From positions 545,501 through 609,500 of the forward strand of contig OY811971.1 of assembly GCA_963681505.1 (NCBI GenBank): a stretch of 64,000 nt of DNA, read 5' to 3'. The notes under the pieces were generated by a model. It had not been told where the DNA came from, ran no database searches, and was given only the letters and a program-made list of their open reading frames with translations. How positions within the stretch are numbered: the first letter of the stretch is position 1; every line of letters begins with the position of its first letter. A program made the position numbers and the translations under genes. This document shows, piece by piece, positions 20,552 through 29,854 of this stretch. The stretch comes from Eunapius fragilis. Its lineage: Eukaryota > Porifera > Demospongiae > Spongillida > Spongillidae.

Positions 20552-20833
20552 TTAATCTAGTATGCATGACATCCATATACATATACATCTATTACTTTCT
20601 TTGTCCAACTTTTTCCCTTTCTTATTCATTGCTGCAGTGGTGTTTTCAGAATGTTCCGCTTTCTCTGTTGCCATAACATCAGTCGTCTCCATTCCATTTG
20701 GCTCCACCTCATAGTCTGTACAGTTGTCATATTTGGGTGGCACAAATATAATTGCCCTAATAGCTATCAGCTGGAAAATGGCTCCAAGGTACAGCCCATA
20801 CCGAAGGAGGTCGTCGAAATCAGAGAAGCCCAT
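20552..20833 (-). CDS. MANBAL-like small membrane protein
   Basis: The minus-strand frame begins MGFSDFDDLLRYGLYLGA and continues IFQLIAIRAIIFVPP, 93 codons, stop at 20552. The LLRYGLxLGAIFQL block followed by one hydrophobic segment and a proline turn is the hallmark of vertebrate MANBAL (UPF0239), a short single-pass protein of unknown function (about 85 residues). The tail is acidic then lysine-rich (NKKGKKLDK), as in the family. ATG at 20833 is chosen because the conserved block starts ten residues later; the frame is open upstream but low-complexity. The last 12 residues (RCICIWMSCILD) are not family-like, so the true 3' end could differ by splicing. Confidence 0.75.
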   Translation of the reverse strand: MGFSDFDDLLRYGLYLGAIFQLIAIRAIIFVPPKYDNCTDYEVEPNGMETTDVMATEKAEHSENTTAAMNKKGKKLDKESNRCICIWMSCILD

Positions 20834-20849
20834 GCGCCGCCCGGGTAGT

Positions 20850-21020
20850 AAGTAAACGCAAACCCACCAACACCGCGCCCCTTCCCGCGCAGCAACAGAT
20901 AAATAGATAAACAAAGAAAGACCGCATCACACCCACTCCAGAGATCTCTGCCCATACCCCCCCCCCCCCCCGACCCCCCACCACACACACACACACCCTC
21001 TACACATACACAGCATTGAC
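20850..21020. repeat. C-run and CA/CAC low-complexity block
   Basis: C15 at 20957-20971 followed by CCCCCCACCACACACACAC, directly upstream of the MANBAL-like start. It may contribute to its promoter region, but no TATA box is evident. Confidence 0.6.
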
Positions 21021-21033
21021 TAGAAAGCATTCT

Positions 21034-21320
21034 TCAGTTTGGTCCAGTTCATCGTTGATGAAGACAAGAATGTTGATGGACAGAGGTACAGCACTTCGGG
21101 CAAACTGAAGGACCAAGGTCCCAGTCTCTTTTGAACACAGCTAAGGGGGTTAAAGAAATTGTGCAAGCAGTGAGGGGAGGGAGGGAGGAAGGGAGAGATA
21201 CTTTTACACTGGTCAACTCTGCACATAGCTGGTTCACCTTCAGAACAGACGGCTCAAAGGTTAAGATGTCTGGACAGTTGGTGCTCAAGGAATCTTGTAT
21301 GCTTTGCCTTCTACACAATT
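21034..21320 (+). pseudogene. Possible frameshifted coding exon of unknown family
   Basis: After a CATTCTTCAG acceptor-like site the plus strand reads LVQFIVDEDKNVDGQRYSTS, then GKLKDQGPSLF-stop. In another frame from about 21131 it reads TAKGVKEIVQAV, TFTLVNSAHSWFTFRTDGSK and VKMSGQLVL. Codon-like composition and the consistent change of frame at 21128-21131 suggest a real coding sequence broken by a small indel. I do not recognise the family. A simple-sequence GGGAGGGAGGGAGG tract inside it may be an expansion. Confidence 0.4.
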
Positions 21321-21396
21321 ATAAATATAATAGCTAATTCTTTAAATATCCATGAGTAGCAACCAAACTTTGTAAATATAGATCAAGGCAGCAAAT

Positions 21397-21446
21397 GAGA
21401 CCTAGTACATATTCTGTCAAGTTTTCAAATTATTTCATATTCTTAG
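21397..21446 (+). repeat. Fragment of the 58.9-kb MITE family
   Basis: GCAGCAAATGAGACCTAGTA and AAGTTTTCAAATTATTTCAT match 58869-58918 of the GGGGTCGAGGCAGC element with a few changes. Confidence 0.55.
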
Positions 21447-21589
21447 ACCCACTATTACTTACACACTGGTAATTAGTCAGCCCATATAGAGTAAGAGTGG
21501 TCTGAATTGCATGAGTCAACTTTCATGCCCTAATATGCGCTTGGTCCTATTTGGCTAAAGTACATGCATAACAGTTTTATACATATATG

Positions 21590-21795
21590 GTTAGGTTCCA
21601 GAAAAATCACCCTTGTGATATATAATTCAAATTTGGATATGTAAAGATAAGGATTTATAATTTATTTGGAACAGTGTCCAGCAAAATCACCCTTGTGATA
21701 GATAATCCAAATTTGGACGTGGAAAGATAAGGATTTATAATTTAATATTCTTATTTGGAACAGTGTCCAGCAAAATCATCCTTGTGATACTTTTT
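21590..21795 (+). repeat. Tandem repeat, about 2.3 units of 72-90 bp
   Basis: The words AAAATCACCCTTGTGATA, CCAAATTTGGA-like and AAAGATAAGGATTTATAATTTA repeat in order, starting near 21596, 21668 and 21757. Confidence 0.75.
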
Positions 21796-24700
21796 CTAAT
21801 TTCCCAGGACAATCAAAAGAAAATTAACACTCGCATTGAAATGTATGGCTAATTATAAATTCGGTGCCTAATAACTTTATGATGAATAGTTCAATTTAGG
21901 ATGCGTGAGGGAGGACCATTTGATAGAGGCTCTTTAGAGTTCACGGAAAATCAAAAACTTTGAAAACTTGAAAAACTACAGAGAAGGATGATTTTTATGG
22001 ACACTCCATTTGGCTTAAACCTATAATCAACAAATTATTTATATCTTGTCGTTCATTATTTCCAAATAATCCAGTGCACAGGAAATGGTTGAGTTACTGA
22101 TGAATGTGGAACCTTTGGGCAACTCCTTCGTGCTATTATAATATTTTAATGTGGCATATCATAACAGAAGCACTAATGAATTTAAAATGTATAATAATCT
22201 AGAACACTTCCTCAAACATAAGGCATTCTACATGTGTGACCTCACTACTTAGATCACAGCTTATGGAATGTCACTTAAATCCTCTCATCACAGATATCCA
22301 CTACCTTGTGAATTATTAAGTTGCATAACTTAGTAAATCTAGTGCTTATTTTGGAAATGTGGCATTGATCAAGCAAGTACATCATACTCTTTATTCCCAT
22401 GCACTTATAAAGGCAGGCTTTTGCATTATTTCATGCTCTACGATATTCCTGTCTGTGATAAAAATTTATAGGTAATTATACAACTGAATAAGCTTTGAGA
22501 TTATGCAATGTTATCTGTGATTTCATAAACTGTACAGGGGACAAATTCGATTTTGGACCCCGGTACCCGTAGCATTTGTATCATTGATTACAGAGTGTCA
22601 CTTAGGCACTCTTTGTCACTTAAGGCCAGTGACGTTGCACAAACCAGCCTCCTGATTGTTGAGCCCTTTGTGGCTATTTGACACGTTTCTAACAACAAAC
22701 ATCATAATCAAAGGAGGGAATATTTTTTTTACAACAGATTAAACTGTGTGGGTGGGGATGCTTTTTACATTACAATGAATTAATCTTACTCCTAATAAAA
22801 CGTTATGATTTAGTAAACCTAATCTACACCTACTGTAATTCATCACACTTAAATACTAAGGAAGGTCGGTTTGTTCCTAATGGAGGCTACATTGAAGCAG
22901 TGGGTATAATGTTTTGTCGTTGCGACACTGATTCTGCATGTGACAAGATCAGGAAAAGATAGCTCAGTACTCCCATCTGTAGCAACAAGCGTGAAAGCCA
23001 AACCAGGAAATCATTCCAAATATATATATTAGGTCCTCTGCTGACTGGCAACAGCATCTGCTGGCGTAGTGGACTATGCCAGGTGTTAGATTTCCATGCA
23101 GGTAGCAAGGCTGGTAGCCAGGGCTCGATGAATGATGTCATTGAGGGCAGCAGTATTGTGATAGTGATGACCGAAATGACAACTTGAAGTCCAGACTTGC
23201 ATGCATATATATAGTTATAGTTGCACAGTGCTGGCAAGAATTTGGGCAGCATTGATTTATTTATTTTACCATCGTTACAGTGAAAAGGGACCTAGCACAT
23301 TTCTTTTGTACATGTATATTTAACGATATCTTATTTTCAATCTTATCTTCGTGTACACATTTCTCTGCGTGAAAATAATATGGGTCTCTTTCAGAGTTAG
23401 CCACAGGCGATCCGATATGTTATTTTTCACGGGCACCCACAATGCATATTAATAACTGTTCGGACAGACTTGTATCTGGACCCACATTCCGTATTTGTGA
23501 AACCTACCTAACAGTAGCGTGGCACCTAAGCATACAAGTACTTTTTGTCGTTGACTTTATGTGCTACTGGCCATTGAACAATACTTAGTAGCAAGAAACT
23601 ATTTTGTACAATGGAGCACACAAGAAAGACGTGCATGAATATGTATGCAATACCCATCAATGTTAAGTTAGCACTTGTATCCCCCCCCCCCCACGCATGC
23701 TTAAAGGCTCGATAGTTATGACTAGATTCATAGGGTAGTGACTGAAGGTCCCCTTAGGGTAGCAACCTTTCACAGGCTAAATGTGTGTGTGGGTGTGTGT
23801 ATGTGTGTGTGGGTGTGTGTACACATTTATGTGGTCATATTTAGATATCACAGTCCACTAGATTTATAACCTATCTACCTCCATGCATGTGTACACACAC
23901 TGTGTATGTGTGCATGTGTGTATGTGTTGTGTGTGTTGTGTACACATGTATGGAGGTAGGTAGGTTAGTCTTGACCTTCTGTACATGGATGAATCAATGC
24001 ATAGGATATTTTGGCATTAATTCTTGCTACTTCCTATTGCATAACTATTAAACGATTCCCCAACGTTTGGGACAGGTAAGCAGGTATGCTGTACAAGTAG
24101 TCCCCCAGTTCTGTTTTTATGAGATGTTTACATAAACAACCACAACTAATTAATAGGCGGTACATGTGTGACCACAAAGACTGATACCAGCAGCTACTTC
24201 CCACAATACTAGTGCTTCAACTGTCCACACCATATCAGGTTGGGATCCTGGCCTATTTATTCTTTGCTCATACATCCATATGTATCTCTACCTCATTGTA
24301 ACCATATGGACCAAGCAATATTGCCTTACTTGAATGTTAGATACAACTTCCCCTTGCTGTTCCTACACCATGCCTACTTTCCCATCCCTCCATGCAGAGT
24401 AAAAATGTGGATCTCAAACCCCAATGACAAAGGAACATAGAATGCCTGTACACTTACTAGCCATCTTTTCCACCACAAATTCTCTACATCACACCTCCCT
24501 CTGCATCCCCTTCAAGGGATAGGTGATCCATAGGTTGCTGGTTCAATCCCGGCTCAAAGAACGTTATTTTTGTCAGGGTGTGACACATTGAAAGCTGGAG
24601 AGGGGTGGAGGTGGTGATAGAGAGGGTGGAGAATGATAAGGCTAACCATCTTTTGAGCATTGTTGACCATGTTGTCAGTGTAGGGTGAACTGAGACGTGA

Positions 24701-24985
24701 GAAAAAGGCAAAGTGAGTAGATGGGAAAGATATATTTTTTGCAGGACAACCCTAACCATAACAAGCTAGAGGTGATATCTTTTTCTGGGAGAAATAAAAA
24801 CTCCAAACTGCAAAGGTTACAGACAGAACAAAACACCTACACCATAACCTACCTGTTGACATCAGAAATATAGCTATCTCTCCAGAAATACATTCATCAG
24901 GTAAGGGGAAATACTAAGGCTATAAAATTCATATGCTAATGTGTGCACAGTACTTAGTAGCAATATGAGTGTGACAAATAGAGAA
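21796..24985. other. Long non-coding stretch with simple repeats
   Basis: No exon recognised. Visible items: AAAAGGGACCTAGCACAT at 23283 resembles the 58.9-kb MITE end; C12 at 23681-23692; TG-rich runs at 23783-23822 and 23885-23945. GGTTGCTGGTTCAATCCCGG at about 24533 resembles a tRNA B box without a supporting A box. Confidence 0.5.
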
Positions 24986-24999
24986 ACAAACCTTGGAAC

Positions 25000-25195
25000 C
25001 CAAGTAACTGTAGAACCAGCAGGGCTCTAAGTACTTTCTCACGCTTCGCTGGATGCTGAAAAACCTGAAAATAGGAGGTGGATCCATGTAAGCCTATGAT
25101 GATGTGGATGGAATTCACATTAGAATGCATGCCTCATATTTCCAGCATCCAGTAAAGCACAAGAAATTACTTAGGACTCTGCTGGTTCTTGAAGG
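25000..25195. repeat. Foldback (hairpin) element, about 195 bp
   Basis: GTAGAACCAGCAGGGCTCTA and CTTCGCTGGATGCTG on the left are mirrored by CCAGCATCCAGTAAAGCAC and TAGGACTCTGCTGGTTCTTG on the right, with some mismatches. Non-coding. Confidence 0.6.
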
Positions 25196-25419
25196 GGCCC
25201 ACGATAACCTAAGAAGGTTTGTCTCTCAATTTTTCCATACTAACATCCACATAGCCACACTTGCACACAGGCATAGATCACATGTGCACTGTTAAACCAC
25301 CATGTTATCTCTCTCTGCCTTAACCACGTAACGGCTTGGGCTGGTGCTGCAAGGATGATTGCTCCTGCCAGTGTAAACATCCTCAGACAGGAACTTCGTA
25401 CGTATTTACGTATGTACGC

Positions 25420-26434
25420 ACGTATGAATGTATGTATGTATGTATGTATGTATGTATGTATGTATGTATGTATGTATGTATGTATGTATGTATGTATGTA
25501 TGTATGTATGTATGTATGTATGTATGTATGTATGTATGTATGTATGTATGTATGTATGTATGTATGTATGTATGTATGTATGTATGTATGTATGTATGTA
25601 TGTATGTATGTATGTATGTACGTACGTACGTACGTACGTACGTACGTACGTACGTACGTACGTACGTATGTATGTATGTATGTATGTATGTATGTATGTA
25701 TGTATGTATGTATGCATTTGTGTCTGTATGTATGTATGTATGTATGTATGTATGTATGTATGCATGCGTGTATGTAGCTATGCATGTATGCATGTATGTA
25801 TTTGTGTATGTATGTATGTATGTATGTATGTATGTATGTATGTATGTATGTATGTATGTATGTATGTATGTATGTATGTATGTATGCATTTGTGTCTGTA
25901 TGTATGTATGTATGTATGCATGCGTGTATGTAGCTATGCATGTATGCATGTATGCATTTGTGTATGTATGTATGTATGTATGTATGTATGTATGTATGTA
26001 TGTATGTATGTATGTATGTATGTATGTATGTATGTATGTATGTATGTATGTATGTATGTATGTATGTATGTATGTATGTATGTATGTATGTATGTATGTA
26101 TGTATGTATGTATGTATGTATGCATGTAAGTATGTATGTATGTATGTATGTATGTATGCATGCATGTATGTATGTATGTATGTATGTATGTATGTATGTA
26201 TGTACGTACGTACGTATGTATGTATGTATGTATGTATGTATGTATGTATGTACGTATGTACGTACGTACGTACGTATGTATGTATGTATGTATGTATGTA
26301 TGTATGTATGTATGTATGTATGTATGTATGTATGTATGTATGTATGTATGTATGTATGTATGTATGTATGTATGTATGTATGTATGTATGTATGTATGTA
26401 TGTATGTATGTATGTATGTATGTATGTATGTATG
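25420..26434. repeat. 1-kb GTAT tetranucleotide satellite with GTAC blocks
   Basis: Nearly pure (GTAT)n interrupted by self-complementary (ACGT)n blocks at 25619-25667, 26202-26216 and 26250-26276. A higher-order variant unit (GCATTTGTGTCTGTATG ... GCATGCGTGTATGTAGCTAT) occurs at about 25711-25810 and again at 25885-25965. Open frames here in all phases are repeat artefacts. Confidence 0.95.
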
Positions 26435-26633
26435 TACATCCGCGTGGCGCGTAGTTGGGCGGCTCATGGCATTGGAGTCTCTCCCTTGCCCCCGTTCCTT
26501 TATCTACGCTGCCACGTGTAACGTGGTGTGTTCGCTGGCCCCGTCATACTACTACCATCTTTTCGGCTCATCTCGAGGAGTTTCCATCTGTTTTTCTGGG
26601 CAGTGAGCTATAATTGGAATTTCGCGCTTACGC

Positions 26634-27234
26634 TACCTGGTCCGATGCTACCCTACGAGATGCGACGGTGCTGCCCCAACTAAAAATGAGAAAGTTTGTG
26701 TCTTTTTGTGGCCTGCTATATTACTAACGGGCATTTGTTGAAGGCGATGGCTAGTCCTCAAGGCATAGGCGTCCGCTCAGAGTTTTCCAGGGGGGGGGGG
26801 GGGGGGGGGCAAAACCAAACCAGGGGGAAGGTGCGGGAGGGGGATGTGCCCCCTCCCGCGCGAAGCGCGAAAGCTTTCAGTGTTATTCAGTTTTATAAGT
26901 ATCGATCATGCTGTTATATCAATGAATATTAATTAGTTTGGGTATGCCAGGGGGGGGGGGGGGGGGGGCAAATGCCCCCCCTTGCCCCAATGAGCGGACG
27001 CCTATGCTCAAGGTTTGGATGCAGACACGCTCCCGTGACTCCACGAGCAAATAAAGCCCAAGTTTTTAGTGGACAGTACTGTTTCTATCTCGCTGTGTGC
27101 TAGTATTGTGGACATTAGATACTGCGTGTGTTCTCCTGCCTATAAACTTCCTCCCCAAACGTGTTTGTACCATGTGCAAATGCGATGGTGATTATTATTA
27201 TTATTATGTATGTATATATGTATGTATGTATGTA
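26634..27234 (+). repeat. Tandem unit A (with nested MITE)
   Basis: Begins TACCTGGTCCGATGCTACCC and ends in (TTA)n then a short (GTAT)n. Unit B at 27235 is about 97% identical by eye outside the nested insert. The unit ACATTAGATACTGCGTGTG ... ATGCGATGGTGATTATTATT has no evident protein. The 3' simple-repeat tail suggests either retroposed or slippage-made copies. Confidence 0.85.
26764..27006. mobile_element. MITE with 16-bp TIR and 7-bp target duplication
   Basis: CATAGGCGTCCGCTCA at the left end is perfectly inverted as TGAGCGGACGCCTATG at the right. CTCAAGG flanks both sides (26757-26763 and 27007-27013). Unit B supplies the empty site with one CTCAAGG. Internally it has G19 and G18 tracts next to each end and an AT-rich centre. 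The ends and duplication length are hAT-like. Non-coding. Confidence 0.9.
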
Positions 27235-27573
27235 TACCTGGTCCGCTGCTACCCTACGAGATGCGACGGTGCTGCCCCAACTAAAAATGAGAAAGTTTGT
27301 GTCTTTTTGTGGCCTGCTATATTACTAACGGGCAGGAGTCACCATTTGTTGAAGACGATGGCTAGTCCTCAAGGTTTGGATGCAGACACGCTCCCGTGAC
27401 TCCACGAGCAAATAAAGCCCAAGTTTTTAGCGGACAGTACTGTTTCTATCTCGCTGTGTGCTAGTATTGTGGACATTAGATACTGCGTGTGTTCTCCTGC
27501 CTATAAACCTCCTCCCCAAACGTGTTTGTACCATGTGCAAATGCGATGGTGATTATTATTATTATTATTATTA
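27235..27573 (+). repeat. Tandem unit B
   Basis: Second copy of the 26.63-kb unit without the MITE insertion. It carries a GGAGTCACC difference and runs into (TTA)8 followed by the GTAT tail. Confidence 0.85.
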
Positions 27574-27841
27574 TGTATGTATGTATGTATGTATGTATGT
27601 ATGTATGTATGTATGTATGTATGTATGTATGTATGTATGTATGTATGTATGTATGTATGTATGTATGTATGTATGTATGTATGTATGTATGTATGTATGT
27701 ATGTATGTATGTATGTATGTATGTATGTATGTATGTATGTATGTATGTATGTATGTATGTATGTATGTATGTATGTATGTACGTACGTACGTACGTACGT
27801 ACGTACGTACGTACGTACGTACATATGTATGTATGTATGTA
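27574..27841. repeat. GTAT satellite tail with GTAC block
   Basis: (GTAT)n from 27574, with a self-complementary (ACGT)n block at 27778-27822. It is the expanded tail of unit B and has the same composition as the 25.4-26.4 kb satellite. Confidence 0.95.
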
Positions 27842-28036
27842 CAATAAATCTTCATCTTCACAGCAGGTATAAGAGCCACAAAGTGTGATAGATAACCCAT
27901 AAAAAAATGATAAACACATGGACACACAAATGCAATCACACAAACACATGTACACATATACTCCATACAACACACCCACAATACATACCCACCCACATAC
28001 ACGCTTACAAACATGTACTTACACACACGCACACAC

Positions 28037-28067
<31 letters not shown>

Positions 28068-28735
28068 GTACACACACATCCCTCATCCTCATCAGAATAT
28101 AAGTAATGTACATTTTGGCACACACACCTATTGCCACAGCAACAAGAGCAGTTACTTTAACTCAAATATTTACTAGAGAGCACCACTGTGGACCAACCAT
28201 TCTAGCCTTCAATGACCTTACTACTCTTGCTACACCCTCCCCATACCCAGGTATGCATTATTGAAAACTTATCTATCCAGCCAGCGTCCCGCGTAGACAC
28301 TGCACCAGGTCCAGCACTGCCACTTGGTCTTCGAAGACAACCTTGAATTTTGCATGACCCTAATCCACGGAGGGGATCCTCTCTTGGTTCTCGAGGTCAA
28401 CTCCTCGGCCCCGTCACCTAGCCTAGTCTCCAAAGTCAGAGATCTGGATCCTAATAATAGCATTCGGACGCATTCCGCTCGCATCGTGGTTTCAGGTCAG
28501 GTGGCCATCCTATACGTAAATGTACCGCGTACCGAACGGACAAGGATAAATTATTTTTGATTAATTTTTAAATCTATCTTTGTAACCATTGCAACAACTA
28601 TTTTCACGTGTGTTTTGATGGCTCCCAAGAGATCGAGATAGATGCGAAATCCAAACAAAAGTTTGCCGACATCAACAGTCTATGAGTGGAAGCGGGAAAA
28701 AAAAACATACGATGGTGAGTTATGATCCATTGATG
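27842..28735. other. No gene recognised; CA repeats at about 27990-28076
   Basis: CA-rich low-complexity sequence, then unassigned DNA. Overlapping open frames near 28270-28560 on both strands have no recognised domain. Confidence 0.5.
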
Positions 28736-28737
28736 CA

Positions 28738-29241
28738 TGGCCGTAGTCAATCACAAAAATTTGGGGGCTAATTAGTTTCATGATTGATAAAACGATGCAT
28801 CGCGGATTGTCACGTTCTAAATTTACGGGCCGCTTGCAATATCGGAATGTGTTCAATTTGTGGTACCGCTCGTAACTTGTATAATTAAAATACAAGGGCG
28901 GATCCAGCGAGGGGGTCCTGGGGGTCCGCCCTCCCCCCCCCCCCCCCCCAGGCCCTCAATAATGACTATGAAATAATTAGCTAATGCAGTGTTTCGAATT
29001 ATGAAAAAATTCAGTTTCCTGTATATTATATTTTGAATTCTGCATAAGCGCATGCTAAATCTCTCCCCCATACCCTTAGATCGACACTGCACCTCTTCCG
29101 CCCCTTATCTCATTAATTATTCATTTCGGACCCCCCGCCCGCCGAATTCCTGGGTCCGCCAGTGAAATAATATGCTGGACCAAAATTTTGGTGGGCTTCA
29201 GCCTCCCCAAACACACCCCCCCCCCACCTTACTACGGCCTT
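28738..29241. mobile_element. hAT-type non-autonomous element (outer)
   Basis: Ends TGGCCGTAGTCAA and CTACGGCCTT are inverted. Flanking octamers TTGATGCA (28730-28737) and TTGATGTA (29242-29249) are an 8-bp target duplication with one change. Subterminal TTTGGGGGCT and AGCCTCCCCAAA runs match the hAT relic at 8.43 kb, which gives the family assignment. Another element is nested inside. Confidence 0.7.
28893..29164. mobile_element. Nested hAT-like MITE
   Basis: CAAGGGCGGATCCAG and, reversed, CACTGGCGGACCCAG form the ends. A C-run at about 28936-28949 lies inside. It is wholly within the 28.74-29.24 kb element and therefore younger. Non-coding. Confidence 0.65.
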
Positions 29242-29245
29242 TTGA

Positions 29246-29850
29246 TGTAGTAGCATAGATATTAAAAATAGCTATTGCTACTGGTACTAGTACCGTACTA
29301 CTAAGCGCTGCAGCTCCGCCAACTGCATCGCCATAATTTTTCATTGTTGTATTGTATAGCATTGACGATACATGTAATAAATAAATTAACTACGAACTTA
29401 TGTTTAGGAACTACATGTACATGTATCACCCTCTTGGATGATATATCCACCCCTTAAGAGGAGGGACCGAGCATTGGCCCGCACTAGTATTAGGCCATAC
29501 AAGTTGGAGACCAACTAATGAGGGCCGTAGGAACGGGAATAAAACCTGTACGGCTAATGGATGGAGGCGTGGTCAAGATAGTCGGGGTGGGTGTGGGAGG
29601 GGGGACTCCTGCCGCCCAGGTAGGACGAAGCACTGTAAGCTCCCCAGTCGGGTCTGGGGCAGAGCCCCAGAAGCTCTGCTACTATATTTTGAAGTCATGA
29701 AGTCATGATTGGTGGTTTCTATATCTGAAGCAGATTCATACCAGCCGCTATGAAAGTTTCAAATAATTTTTTCAGTAATAACTTAAGCTCTGGCCAAAAA
29801 CCTGTACGGCTTTGGCCATATAGGCCGTAGCGGTTGCTACAGCCCTGACC
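29246..29850. other. No gene recognised
   Basis: Unassigned DNA. GGGCCGTAGGAACGGG at 29522 resembles the GGCCGTAG hAT ends, but no partner end was found. Confidence 0.45.
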
Positions 29851-29854
29851 TTGG

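Noticed and set aside
24515-24570. tRNA-like B box GGTTCAATCCC, possible tRNA or SINE
   Set aside because: No A box or cloverleaf at the right distance and no second copy seen, so it is not called.
25240-26606. Several long open frames (up to 399 codons of YIHT, YVCM type) on both strands
   Set aside because: They are the GTAT satellite read in all phases; a stop-free tetranucleotide repeat gives such frames automatically.
27458-28137. Overlapping frames across the second GTAT tract
   Set aside because: Simple-repeat translation only.
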